A stretch of DNA of 64,000 nucleotides from Turneriella sp942492915 (GTDB lineage Bacteria > Spirochaetota > Leptospiria > Turneriellales > Turneriellaceae). The translations under genes were made by a program, and so were the position numbers. Of this stretch, positions 9,352 to 17,474 are shown in pieces. The notes under the pieces are model-generated. The model ran no database searches and was not told the DNA's origin. It was given only the letters and a program-made list of their open reading frames with translations. The stretch lies in contig OW818662.1 of the NCBI GenBank assembly GCA_942492915.1, positions 2,666,001 to 2,730,000 on the forward strand, given 5' to 3'. Position 1 is the first letter of the stretch; the number at the start of each line of letters is the position of its first letter.

Positions 9352-10128
9352 ATGAGACGGCCGGCTTATTTCCATTGCGTGCGTCAGATTCTTTTTTATG
9401 AATGCCTTTTGCCGATTATCACCTTTGCTGCCGCCTGCAGCCCTAAACCCGCACAGATCACGTATATTGCCCCACTCGAGCGCGTACAAGAAGGCTTCTT
9501 AGACCCGGCAACATACCAGGTTGTCTCGTACGGCAGAGCACTCAACCTGGCGCAACCCCTTGATGCCAAGACACATTTTTTCCCTGCCTCAATTGATGAA
9601 AATTTTGACCATGAAGAATTTGCTAAATACAGCGCCGAACAGCAAGAGCTGATCAGAGCCCGTAAGCCGCATAACGGCTTTCCGCTCATCGACGTGCTCG
9701 CGGCAGAAGCAAACCAGTTGAATCCGCAAGAGATTAATCTCGCAGCGATCGACGAAAAGATTCGGGCACCGATGGAGATCAAACGGGTGCTATTTGATAA
9801 CGCCTGCACGAACGCGCGCGTCATGGGCCTGTATCGGTGGCTGATCAGCGACGCAGTACAAATGAAACTTTTGCACGGCGCTACGATTCCGCGTGAAGGT
9901 ATTCAAAAGACCACTCTCGACCCCCGCTACTATCCCCCGCGCGAATATTATGTGGCTGAGTCAGCTGCGATACTCAAAAATCTGGACCAGGCGATGGCAA
10001 AGCGCGGCTACAGATATGAGATAGTGCATGAAGTCTTTTCAAAACCAGAACTGCTCGAGTGTAAGATGGCGATACATATTCACAAGAAGAACCTGCAAAT
10101 CAGCCTGCCTCACCTTGCCCCACTGTAG
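9352..10128 (+). CDS. Putative lipoprotein, unknown function
   Basis: The product has 258 residues. A hydrophobic stretch (about 12-28) ends in a lipobox-like FAAAC (Cys29), so it is probably exported and lipidated, although the segment before the hydrophobic core is longer than usual. The mature part is mixed helix and strand, with no motif I recognise. Only five bases separate its stop from the GTG start of the RNase Z-like gene, so it heads the plus-strand run from 9352 to the tRNA. Confidence 0.6.
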   Translation: MRRPAYFHCVRQILFYECLLPIITFAAACSPKPAQITYIAPLERVQEGFLDPATYQVVSYGRALNLAQPLDAKTHFFPASIDENFDHEEFAKYSAEQQELIRARKPHNGFPLIDVLAAEANQLNPQEINLAAIDEKIRAPMEIKRVLFDNACTNARVMGLYRWLISDAVQMKLLHGATIPREGIQKTTLDPRYYPPREYYVAESAAILKNLDQAMAKRGYRYEIVHEVFSKPELLECKMAIHIHKKNLQISLPHLAPL

Positions 10129-10133
10129 TTGCG

Positions 10134-10967
10134 GTGATTGATTTTCGCCACAAAGATATCGGGGTCATGGCCCTTGGCCGCGGTGGCATAGAGACCTGCT
10201 ATATATTGCCGAATTTTCAACTGGCATTCGACACCGGTCGCTGCCCCGATGCGCTCATCGACATGCCGCGCGTTTTTCTGACACACGGACATCTCGACCA
10301 CGCGGCGGGCTTACCTTATTTTATCAGCCAGCGCAGCCTTAGGCATCTGCCACCACCCGAAATATACTGCCCCGATGAAATCGTCGCGCCGCTCAGTGAA
10401 ATTCTGCACCTGTGGCAAAAAATTGAGGGGTTTGAATATCCGATTGCGCTGAAGGGCTTGATACCCGGCGACGTGGTTACAATTCGCAAAGACCTCTATG
10501 TACGTGCCCTGAAATCGAGCCACCGCGTGCCATGCCGGGGTTATGCGCTCATACGCAAAAGTCGCAAGCTCAAAGACGAATACCTGAATACCGGCGGCCG
10601 TGAAATCAAACGTATGAAAGATCGGGGTGATGCGATCTTCGAAGATCGGGATATCCCGATCTTTGCTTTTTCAGGCGATACGACGATTGAGTTTCTCGCC
10701 GACAACGAGGTAGCGCGCGAAGCGACCGTCTTGTTTATCGAATGCACGTACATCGACGACAAACGGCCGGTAGCACGAGCCCGGGAATGGGGACACATTC
10801 ACCTTGATGAAATCATCGCCAACGCGCATCTCTTCAAGAACGAAAAGATCGTGCTCACGCATTTTTCGAAACGGTATAACCGCCGGTTTATTTTGCAGGT
10901 CTTGAACAAGAAGGTCAGCGACCCTGAATTTCTTTCACGTATTTTTGTACTCGCCCATGACGACTGA
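10134..10967 (+). CDS. Metallo-beta-lactamase-fold hydrolase, RNase Z-like
   Basis: The 277-residue protein carries the metal motif THGHLDH (residues about 50-56), a second ligand His in SSHRVPCRGY, an Asp in FSGDTT and a final His in LTHFSKRY. Together these give the two-metal site of the RNase Z/elaC branch, which trims tRNA 3' ends. The flexible arm of canonical RNase Z is not obvious, so a related phosphodiesterase is possible. It starts with GTG 10134. Its 3' end overlaps the YgjP-like gene by 11 bases. A tRNA gene lies 1.5 kb downstream. Confidence 0.75.
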   Translation: MIDFRHKDIGVMALGRGGIETCYILPNFQLAFDTGRCPDALIDMPRVFLTHGHLDHAAGLPYFISQRSLRHLPPPEIYCPDEIVAPLSEILHLWQKIEGFEYPIALKGLIPGDVVTIRKDLYVRALKSSHRVPCRGYALIRKSRKLKDEYLNTGGREIKRMKDRGDAIFEDRDIPIFAFSGDTTIEFLADNEVAREATVLFIECTYIDDKRPVARAREWGHIHLDEIIANAHLFKNEKIVLTHFSKRYNRRFILQVLNKKVSDPEFLSRIFVLAHDD

Positions 10968-11763
10968 ATCAAGCATATCGTTTGCCGCTGATGCACACGG
11001 CGGAGCGTCGCTTTCGGGTGATGCCTTCCATGTCGAGGTCGTACGTTCATCACGCAGACGCAGTACCGCCTCGTTGAAATTCACCCCACAGGGTTCGTTC
11101 GTGCTTTCCGTACCGGCCGATTGCCCCGAAAGTTTTATCAGACAATTCATCGAAACCCGCCGTGAATGGATGCAAAAAGTGCGCGCTGGCGAGCGGGCTT
11201 TGCAGCGCGTCAGGTCAATTACCCCAGGCTCGTTTGCACGGTATGAACACTACTCGCTACAGGTAGAGCACGACATGCACCTGACGTACCCCGAGTACAG
11301 AATCAGTCGTGCAAAGCCCGAACGCGCCTCGACCTTCTGGCTTGCCCCACAGTTTTTCGAACCGGAGAACAGCGCGAAGCTGCATGCGCAGCTCGAAAAG
11401 TACCTGCTTGCGCAGCTCGTGCGACACGGATCGGCCGATTTGATTGCCCGAGGGCACGAGTTGGCACAGGTACACCGTATCAAAGTTAAAGAGATCTTTG
11501 TGCGGGTTCAAAAATCGCGGCTCGGCTATTGCACGCACGATGACCGTATTATGCTGAACGGAAGACTGCTGTTTGCTCCGAGCGAAATTCGCGACTATGT
11601 TATCTGCCACGAACTCGCGCACACGCGCCACCGCAACCACTCGGGTAAATTCTGGCAATACCTCGAAGAACTTTTCCCCGGCGCGCGCAAAATCGACAAA
11701 CGTTTGCGCGATACACGCATCTACAGTCTGCAGGTACAACCGCCCGAAGGAACTTCGCCGTGA
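10957..11763 (+). CDS. YgjP-like (DUF45) zinc metallopeptidase
   Basis: The protein of about 268 residues has the gluzincin-type motif ICHELAHTRHRNHSGKFW near residues 213-230, typical of the YgjP/DUF45 family of M48-like metallopeptidases. Upstream is the family's characteristic RLGYCTHDDRIMLNGRL segment. Physiological substrates are unknown in this family. I chose ATG 10957; a TTG at 10945 would add four residues. The gene overlaps the preceding stop by 11 bases, and its own TGA overlaps the GTG of rdgB. Confidence 0.85.
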   Translation: MTTESSISFAADAHGGASLSGDAFHVEVVRSSRRRSTASLKFTPQGSFVLSVPADCPESFIRQFIETRREWMQKVRAGERALQRVRSITPGSFARYEHYSLQVEHDMHLTYPEYRISRAKPERASTFWLAPQFFEPENSAKLHAQLEKYLLAQLVRHGSADLIARGHELAQVHRIKVKEIFVRVQKSRLGYCTHDDRIMLNGRLLFAPSEIRDYVICHELAHTRHRNHSGKFWQYLEELFPGARKIDKRLRDTRIYSLQVQPPEGTSP

Positions 11764-12422
11764 CGGTCTACCTCGCAACCGAGAATGCCGGCAAAGTTCA
11801 CGAGATGAAACGCATCTTTGAAGTGCTGCTGCCGGGTACTGAACTCAAATGCGTCGCCGATTTGCCTGAAGCCGTACGGAGCGCATACTCTGCAGAAGAA
11901 ACCGGCACCACCTATGCCGAGAACGCCCTCATCAAAGCCCGCGCACTCGCAAAGCTGGTTAAGGGGATCGTCCCGGCCGCCGCAAAGACGCCATCCATGG
12001 CGGCGCCGGCCCTGACCCCTCCGTGGGTCTTGTCCGAAGATTCAGGATTCGAAGTTGAAGCTCTCGGCAATGCACCTGGTGTGTATTCTGCCCGCTACGC
12101 CAGAACAGACAAAGAGCGCTGCGACAAGATTCTCTCTTCGCTCGCCGCCATTCCTGGGGCAAACCGTGCGGCGCAGTTTGTAGCCTGCGCGGTCGTCATG
12201 GAAGACGAGAAACATCCTGCTTATTTTTTTGGGCGGCACAGGGGCTTGGTGGCCGAAATGCGCCGCGGTGAACTTGGTTTTGGTTACGACCCGATCTTTT
12301 TACCCGAAAACGAAACGCGCACCTGGGGCGAAGTCCCAGAAGAGACAAAGCTGATGGTGAGCCATCGGGGCCGGGCGCTTGAGCTGGCGATTCAATATAT
12401 GATTGCCCGCACCGCTCGTTAA
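11760..12422 (+). CDS. rdgB: dITP/XTP pyrophosphatase (RdgB/HAM1)
   Basis: RdgB hydrolyses non-canonical purine nucleotides such as dITP and XTP to the monophosphate, keeping them out of DNA. The motifs are in order: LATENAGKVHEM at the start, TYAENALIKA, SEDSGFEVEALGNAPGVYSARYA, GFGYDPIF and SHRGRALE. Between the KARALAKL helix and the SEDSG loop there are about 20 extra Ala/Pro-rich residues (about 64-83) that E. coli RdgB lacks. They are encoded by GC-rich DNA with inverted repeats (see findings). It starts at a GTG overlapping the upstream TGA by four bases. A tRNA gene follows. Confidence 0.92.
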   Translation: MTVYLATENAGKVHEMKRIFEVLLPGTELKCVADLPEAVRSAYSAEETGTTYAENALIKARALAKLVKGIVPAAAKTPSMAAPALTPPWVLSEDSGFEVEALGNAPGVYSARYARTDKERCDKILSSLAAIPGANRAAQFVACAVVMEDEKHPAYFFGRHRGLVAEMRRGELGFGYDPIFLPENETRTWGEVPEETKLMVSHRGRALELAIQYMIARTAR

Positions 12423-12443
12423 TGAGTTTCAGCTTCGATTCCT

Positions 12444-12516
12444 GCTCCTATAGCTCAGATGGATAGAGCAGCGCCCTCCTAAGGCGAAGACCCCAGTTCG
12501 ACTCCGGGTGGGAGCA
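12444..12516 (+). tRNA. tRNA-Arg (anticodon CCU)
   Basis: A full cloverleaf is readable. The seven-pair acceptor is GCTCCTA with TGGGAGC, with one G-U pair. The D arm is TAGCTCAGATGGATAGAGC, the anticodon loop is CTCCTAA with anticodon CCT, and the T loop is GTTCGACTC. The discriminator is A and the 3' CCA is not encoded. It reads AGG arginine codons. The T and anticodon stems each have one mismatch. Confidence 0.93.
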
Positions 12517-12534
12517 AATGAAAATATTGTTTGT

Positions 12535-12553
12535 GTTGAGGCTTCGCCTCAAC
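12535..12553 (+). terminator. Hairpin after tRNA-Arg
   Basis: The arms GTTGAGGC and GCCTCAAC are separated by TTC and lie 18 bases after the tRNA, just before prfA. There is no T tract. It could end the tRNA transcript or attenuate into prfA. Confidence 0.4.
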
Positions 12554-12566
12554 TCCAACAAAGAAA

Positions 12567-13676
12567 ATGCCTATGGCAGAACTAAACGAAAACAACCTGC
12601 GCTCGATCATATCGACCTTCAAAGCCGTTGAAGAACGCCTGTCTGACCCGCAGGTTACCGCAGACAATAAGCGCCTCACCGAACTCTCGCGTGATCGCGC
12701 GCGCATGTCGAAAACTGCCGAATTGGCGATGACCTGGCTGCAGCTGAAAGATCAGATTGCTGAATGCGATAGCGGTTGGCAGAATGAAAAAGACTCTGAA
12801 ATGAAGTTAGAGCTCGGCCGCGAACTGAAATCCCTCAAAGAACAGTTCACAAACCTCTCTGAAGAACTGCAGCTCGAACTGATACCGAAAGACGCCGATG
12901 CCGGCAAGAACGTCTATCTCGAGATACGCGCCGGCACCGGCGGCGACGAAGCCGGGCTATTCGTGCGCGACCTGTTTCGTATGTACACTCGCTATTTCGA
13001 CAGCGAGGGTATTCGGTATGAAGTGCAAGAATTCACCGAAACCGGGGTCGGTGGCGTGAAAGAAGCGATTATGCTTGTTTTGGGCGAGCGGGCGTATGAT
13101 CTGCTGCACCTCGAAGCCGGTACGCACCGGGTGCAGCGCATTCCAGCGACCGAGGCCAACGGGCGAATCCATACGTCTGCCGTAACGGTGGCGGTGATAC
13201 CCGAAGCCGACGAAGATGAGATCAAGATCGACCCAGGTGATCTGCGCATCGACGTTTTTCGTTCATCGGGTTCCGGTGGCCAGCACGTGAACAAAACCGA
13301 GTCGGCGGTGCGTATTACACACTTACCGAGCGGCATCGTCGTCGGCTGCCAGGAAGAAAAGTCACAGATCAAGAACCGCGCCAAAGCGATGAAGGCGCTG
13401 ATGTCAAAACTCGTCGAAAAACAGCGCAGCGAAAGCCAGGAAAAATACGCAACAGAAAAAAAGGCGCAGGTCGGCTCGGGCGACCGCAGTGAAAAAATCA
13501 GAACGTATAACTATCCGCAGAATCGGGTCACCGACCACCGCATCAATTTTACAGCGCACAATCTCGATCAGGTGATGGAAGGCCGGCTGGGCGACATCAT
13601 TGGCGCGCTGGTGCTTGCAGAACGCGAAGCAAAGATGCGCGCAGGGGAAACTGCCGTCGCGGCGGTGGCGCATTGA
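12567..13676 (+). CDS. prfA: Peptide chain release factor 1
   Basis: RF1 reads UAA and UAG stop codons and triggers peptide release. The 369-residue product has the GGQ loop in GSGGQHVNKTESAVR and the RF1-type recognition tripeptide PAT in VQRIPATEANGRIHTSA. RF2 would have SPF there. The length matches the family (about 360). It starts at ATG 12567; a second ATG at 12573 is possible. Its TGA overlaps the TTG start of the SEDS gene by four bases. Confidence 0.96.
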   Translation: MPMAELNENNLRSIISTFKAVEERLSDPQVTADNKRLTELSRDRARMSKTAELAMTWLQLKDQIAECDSGWQNEKDSEMKLELGRELKSLKEQFTNLSEELQLELIPKDADAGKNVYLEIRAGTGGDEAGLFVRDLFRMYTRYFDSEGIRYEVQEFTETGVGGVKEAIMLVLGERAYDLLHLEAGTHRVQRIPATEANGRIHTSAVTVAVIPEADEDEIKIDPGDLRIDVFRSSGSGGQHVNKTESAVRITHLPSGIVVGCQEEKSQIKNRAKAMKALMSKLVEKQRSESQEKYATEKKAQVGSGDRSEKIRTYNYPQNRVTDHRINFTAHNLDQVMEGRLGDIIGALVLAEREAKMRAGETAVAAVAH

Positions 13677-14800
13677 GACCAGACCGCGTACCGTTTCCCG
13701 CCGCGCGGCACAGTTCGCAGATAAATCCCACTGATCTGTTTTTATTCGGGCTTATCATTGCCCTTGTCGTTTTTGGATTGAACATTCTGCTGGCCTCTTC
13801 GTCGTTCATGGCCCGCGAACAGTTTAGCGACCCTTATTTCTTTTTGAAAAAGCAGGCATTCGCTGCGTTCATCGGTTTTCTCGGCATGATCGCCATGACG
13901 CAGATTGACCTGGAAAAATTCAGGCACTGGGTTTGGCCGCTTTATGCCGCGACGTTGGTCTTGCTCGTGCTGGTATTTGTACCCGGCATTGGCAGGCGCG
14001 CCGGCGGGGCCAACCGCTGGATCGTCATCGCAGGCCTTTCGATACAGCCGTCAGACTTTGCAAAAATCGCGCTCATACTGATAATCGCGCGCGTTTATTC
14101 GCAAAGCACAGAAGTTGATCTGCGCCTCAGCCTGACGACCTTAGGTCTCATCATAGCACCAGCTTTTCTCATAGCCATCGAGCAAGACCTCGGTACCGCG
14201 ATACACCTGATTCTGCTCGCGCTGAGCCTACTTTTCTTCACGCGCTACCCGCTGACGATGCAGTTTGCCGCGCTCGCCGCTGCGATTGCGGCTGTAGCAT
14301 ACGTCATTCTCAAGACTCCCTTTCGGCTCGGACGCATTAAAGCGTTTCTTGATCCGTGGGAGGCGCGTTACGACGCAGGTTTTCAGCTCGTCGCTTCGAT
14401 GAAGGCGTTTCTTGCGGGGGGGCTCACCGGGCGCGGTCTGGGTGAAGAGCTCGTGCGCCACCACCTGCAAGAGCGGCACACGGACTTTATTCTCGCAATC
14501 GTGGCTGAAGACCTCGGATCTATCGGCGTAATTCTGCTGATCGGTACTTATTTTGCGATCGGCATCTATGGCCTGGTGCTCGCGTCGCGGCTGCGTGATG
14601 ATTTTATGCGCCTGATCGCGACAGGCATTCTGCTCAGCCTCATCATTCAGGTGGTAATCAACAGCGGTGTCACAATGGGGCTCTTGCCGACAAAAGGCAT
14701 CAACTTACCGCTCGTTTCAAACGGCGGAACTTCACTCGTGGTCTATTTGGTAATGTGCGGAATGTTACTCAGCGCACTTCGCAGGGAACAAACTTCGTGA
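13673..14800 (+). CDS. SEDS-family peptidoglycan polymerase (FtsW/RodA)
   Basis: The 375-residue protein has about ten membrane spans and the SEDS signatures GANRWI with SIQPSDFAKIALI (about residues 108-132), FLDPWEARYDAGFQL, HTDFILAIVAEDLG and the final SNGGTSLVVYLVMCG. SEDS proteins polymerise glycan strands from lipid II, for division (FtsW) or elongation (RodA). The sequence looks closer to FtsW, but the assignment is not certain. The start is TTG 13673, coupled to prfA. A weak hairpin (catggc/gccatg, 14803-14817) follows the stop. Confidence 0.88.
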   Translation: MRPDRVPFPAARHSSQINPTDLFLFGLIIALVVFGLNILLASSSFMAREQFSDPYFFLKKQAFAAFIGFLGMIAMTQIDLEKFRHWVWPLYAATLVLLVLVFVPGIGRRAGGANRWIVIAGLSIQPSDFAKIALILIIARVYSQSTEVDLRLSLTTLGLIIAPAFLIAIEQDLGTAIHLILLALSLLFFTRYPLTMQFAALAAAIAAVAYVILKTPFRLGRIKAFLDPWEARYDAGFQLVASMKAFLAGGLTGRGLGEELVRHHLQERHTDFILAIVAEDLGSIGVILLIGTYFAIGIYGLVLASRLRDDFMRLIATGILLSLIIQVVINSGVTMGLLPTKGINLPLVSNGGTSLVVYLVMCGMLLSALRREQTS

Positions 14801-14832
14801 AACATGGCATAGCCATGCAATACGAAATCTGC

Positions 14833-15066
14833 TCAGTTTAAGAAAGATTCTGTTCGGGCCTGCACAGGTTTCTGCAGGTTCGAAAGCAATTCGGTAGCGT
14901 CGATCTTGTAACCCAGGTCTTGGGCTGTATTTGCGTAGAACGCAATCACATGCTTGAGACGCGCTCGCGCCTGCTCGGCGTCGCCACCATACGTGTACAC
15001 GTCGAGTTCGGGGCACGATGCCACGAATTCTCCGTCTTTTTCATATACGCGTATGCTCAGGTCCAC
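14833..15066 (-). CDS. HicB-like antitoxin-family protein without HicA
   Basis: The 77-residue protein has the HicB-like fold pattern: a beta strand with VYEKDGEFVASCPELDVYTYGGDAEQA, then the amphipathic helix ARARLKHVIAFYA. Classical HicB proteins neutralise the HicA mRNA interferase and often carry a DNA-binding domain, which is absent here. There is no room for HicA on either side: 33 bases to the FtsW stop and about 57 bases to the palindrome. It is therefore either a solitary antitoxin or a HicB-like protein with another role. It starts at GTG 15066. Confidence 0.65.
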   Translation of the reverse strand: MDLSIRVYEKDGEFVASCPELDVYTYGGDAEQARARLKHVIAFYANTAQDLGYKIDATELLSNLQKPVQARTESFLN

Positions 15067-15122
15067 CCTATATTCTCGGTGGAGTTCAATGAGTTACATG
15101 AGCAAAAAGCAGTGCCAGAAGA

Positions 15123-15161
15123 GACATAACTTCTTTGGCCTGCGGCCAGAGAAGTTATGTC
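15123..15161. terminator. Palindrome at the SDR gene end
   Basis: 18-base arms (15123-15140 and 15144-15161) with one G-U mismatch flank a three-base TGC loop. The right arm overlaps the SDR stop codon (15155-15157). No T tract follows on either side. It probably terminates the SDR transcript and shields the HicB-like gene. Confidence 0.65.
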
Positions 15162-15934
15162 AGGCTACGGGTGCGCGGAGACATTTTTTTCGCGAGCCAG
15201 TTTGATAGCGTATGAAAGTGCCTTGCCGTGTCGTAGATTTCCGGGTACGCAAGCACATCCTGCTTTGCAAAGAATGCTTTGACCATCTTACGAGCCAATG
15301 TCTCGCGATTGCCGACCGGCATGATGCGGGCCGCCAGATTCTCTTCAAGGTTCGCGCGCGCACCGGCCGCGAGTACCGTATCGATCGGACCCGGGTATAC
15401 AGTGAGAATATGCACGTTCGAACCCTCGACCTCGAGCCCCGTGATCTCTGAAACCTGGCCGATGCCGGCCTTCGACGCGCCATACCAGGCACAGCCGTGC
15501 ATCAGCGTCTTGCCTGCCATACTTGCAATATTGATAACACCGCCTTTGTCGCGTTCGAGCATACCGGGCAAAACTTCTTTCATGAGGCGCGCCGGCGCCA
15601 GCAGGTTAAGGTTGATCGTGAGCATTGCCTTTTCCCAGCTCATGCGCGTAAAATCTTCGACGAGCATCACGCCGGCGTTATTGACCAGCAGCTCAATATC
15701 GCCCATCTGTTCGCGTGACCGGTTCACGATGTCGGGTATACCGTCGATGTCGGTCAGGTCGCAGGCAATGCCATGGTTGTGCACTCCGCGGCGCGTGAGG
15801 CGCTCGCAGAGCGCCTGCAGTGCGACCTGGTTCTTGTCGGCAATCGTAAACCCCGCCGAGGGCACTTCTTCAAGAAGTGCGTCAATCGTCGCTTCGCCGA
15901 TTCCCGTCGCCGCGCCCGTGATAAAGACATGCAT
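15155..15934 (-). CDS. Short-chain dehydrogenase/reductase
   Basis: This is a classical SDR oxidoreductase of about 259 residues. The NAD(P) loop is TGAATGIGEA (residues 6-15), the structural NNAG lies near residue 90, the catalytic Ser is in INIASMAG, and the YGASK catalytic Tyr/Lys pair is near residue 155. A PGPID motif follows. The open frame extends far upstream, but ATG 15934 starts exactly at the first strand of the Rossmann fold. The extension runs antisense to the acyltransferase. The substrate is unknown; nearby lipid genes suggest a lipid or ketone substrate. Confidence 0.85.
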   Translation of the reverse strand: MHVFITGAATGIGEATIDALLEEVPSAGFTIADKNQVALQALCERLTRRGVHNHGIACDLTDIDGIPDIVNRSREQMGDIELLVNNAGVMLVEDFTRMSWEKAMLTINLNLLAPARLMKEVLPGMLERDKGGVINIASMAGKTLMHGCAWYGASKAGIGQVSEITGLEVEGSNVHILTVYPGPIDTVLAAGARANLEENLAARIMPVGNRETLARKMVKAFFAKQDVLAYPEIYDTARHFHTLSNWLAKKMSPRTRSLT

Positions 15935-16012
15935 ACTGCGTGGGTTGCGACCTCGTATGCACGGACAAGCGAAATAGTTTGCGTTGTCATCGGCTATATC
16001 AAAAATTGCGGC

Positions 16013-17119
16013 ATGCTCCGTTCGCTGACCGATTTGTACAAAGTTATCGCCGCAATCGCCGTCGTCGGCATACACGCGACGAGCCAGTCTGAAATGCGTT
16101 TCGCGGCCGAGCACGATATCAATTCGCTCGATTTTCTGAGCGTCGTCGTCAACCAGTGGGCGCGCTTCAGCGTGCCACTCTTCATATATTTTTCTGGCTA
16201 CGGTCTCTCGATTTCGCAAAAGCAAAATGAGGATATAGGCCTTTTCAAAACCTGGCTCGCTTTTCTCAGCCGGCGCTTACCCACAATTCTCGTGCCCTAT
16301 CTGTTTTTCTCATGTATTGCTCTGGCGCTGGAATTCCATAGCTACAACGGCCCCGCAGACGCGCTATGGATTTCCATAGCGACGAAGCTACACACCGGCG
16401 GGGCTGATTACCACCTCTATTTTCTCGTGATTCTCGCGCAGTGTTATTTGCTTTTTCCCGTGCTGTCTAGATTCTCCCGCCAGAACACGACTACCTTTAA
16501 CTTTGCAACCTGGCTCGCGCTGGTTCTGGTTTCTGGACTCTTATACAAGGGTAGCTCTGAAATTCTACTCGGCAAGCTCGGCGCAATGCACCCCGGCTGG
16601 CATGCTTCGTTCGTGGTCTACTGGCTGCCCTACTTCATGCTCGGGGTATTGCATGCGTTAGAACCACCCCGGCCGGTGCATCGCGTCGCCATCACCATCG
16701 CCCTCATTGTCGCGCAGGCAATTGTCTTATTTGAATATATTCATTACTCGTGGCAGGGCACGCCGGTCGATTATTACAACCACTTCTCGCGCCCGAGTGT
16801 GATGTTTTATGCACTGGTTGTCATCTGGTGGCTGCATTCTCAGACCGACCGATGGGGTAGACTTAAGTCTACCCCATCGGTCGGGGAAAAACTCGCGCCG
16901 CTCACCTTCAGCGTCTATTTGATACACCCGCAGGTGCTGCGGCTGGTGACTAACTATCTACCCGGCCTGCCGACCCTATTCGGCTGGATGCTTGTGGTAG
17001 TTACCACATTCGTGCTAGTCTACGAGCTGACTTTATTAACTAATAAAATCTATGAAAAAGGCCCGGGATTTCTCTCCGGGCCTGTGCAGTTTTTGCAACG
17101 GTGTTTAGGTTTGCGCTAG
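16013..17119 (+). CDS. Membrane acyltransferase, family 3 (OafA/WecH-like)
   Basis: The 368-residue multi-spanning protein starts with the family signature of a helix carrying an essential His (LRSLTDLYKVIAAIAVVGIH). It ends with FSVYLIHPQVL, typical of acyltransferase-3 proteins, which acetylate or acylate surface sugars and lipids. I start at ATG 16013; the open frame begins earlier but that part is antisense to the SDR. Residues about 278-291 (DRWGRLKSTPSVG) are encoded by a perfect 40-base palindrome and look like an insertion just before the last conserved helix. The stop lies inside a bidirectional terminator. Confidence 0.85.
   Translation: MLRSLTDLYKVIAAIAVVGIHATSQSEMRFAAEHDINSLDFLSVVVNQWARFSVPLFIYFSGYGLSISQKQNEDIGLFKTWLAFLSRRLPTILVPYLFFSCIALALEFHSYNGPADALWISIATKLHTGGADYHLYFLVILAQCYLLFPVLSRFSRQNTTTFNFATWLALVLVSGLLYKGSSEILLGKLGAMHPGWHASFVVYWLPYFMLGVLHALEPPRPVHRVAITIALIVAQAIVLFEYIHYSWQGTPVDYYNHFSRPSVMFYALVVIWWLHSQTDRWGRLKSTPSVGEKLAPLTFSVYLIHPQVLRLVTNYLPGLPTLFGWMLVVVTTFVLVYELTLLTNKIYEKGPGFLSGPVQFLQRCLGLR
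16845..16884. repeat. Perfect 40-base palindrome inside the acyltransferase gene
   Basis: Arms of 20 bases, with no spacer and no mismatch, are centred on CTTAAG (16862-16867). It lies wholly within the coding sequence and keeps the frame, adding about 13 residues in a loop between membrane helices. Confidence 0.9.
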
Positions 17120-17143
17120 CTGGCCACTCCGTGGCCAGCTAGC
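17115..17143. terminator. Bidirectional hairpin between convergent genes
   Basis: 13-base perfect arms flank a TCC loop and fill the gap between the acyltransferase stop (17117-17119, inside the left arm) and the zinc-ribbon gene stop (17145-17147). It has no long T tract. Confidence 0.7.
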
Positions 17144-17144
17144 G

Positions 17145-17474
17145 TCAAACACGCGTAAATATCGGCGTCAGTTTGTCTTCGTATGCCTTAAACTGCACTT
17201 TGTCGCCGATCTTCGCCGTGTTCGCATCGGGCATTTCGACTATCGCGGTGATACGCATTTTGTCGTCGGTCTCGACCACAGCCATACAGTAAGGCGCACG
17301 CGCCTTATGCTTGCCCATCGGCACGAACGTGTTCACCGAGTACGTGTAAATCGCACCCGTGCCCTTCGCCTCATAGTCTTCAAGATTCATCGATCCGCAG
17401 GCAGGGCACGCGGCGATGCCTTTCGGGTGCGGCGTACCGCAGTCTTTGCATTTTACAGCGGGTATAGAACTCAT
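17145..17474 (-). CDS. DUF35 zinc-ribbon/OB-fold protein (thiolase partner)
   Basis: The 109-residue protein has a zinc ribbon with four cysteines (CKDCG and CPACG, residues about 9-26), followed by an OB fold. In archaea and actinobacteria this family binds thiolases or HMG-CoA synthases and acts as a scaffold or CoA-channelling partner. The gene overlaps the thiolase stop by four bases, which fits such a pair. Confidence 0.88.
   Translation of the reverse strand: MSSIPAVKCKDCGTPHPKGIAACPACGSMNLEDYEAKGTGAIYTYSVNTFVPMGKHKARAPYCMAVVETDDKMRITAIVEMPDANTAKIGDKVQFKAYEDKLTPIFTRV

Noticed and set aside
15773..16012. 80-codon upstream extension of the acyltransferase frame
   Set aside because: It runs antisense to the SDR gene and precedes the family N-terminus at ATG 16013.
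15935..16225. Upstream extension of the SDR frame
   Set aside because: Antisense to the acyltransferase; the Rossmann fold starts at ATG 15934.
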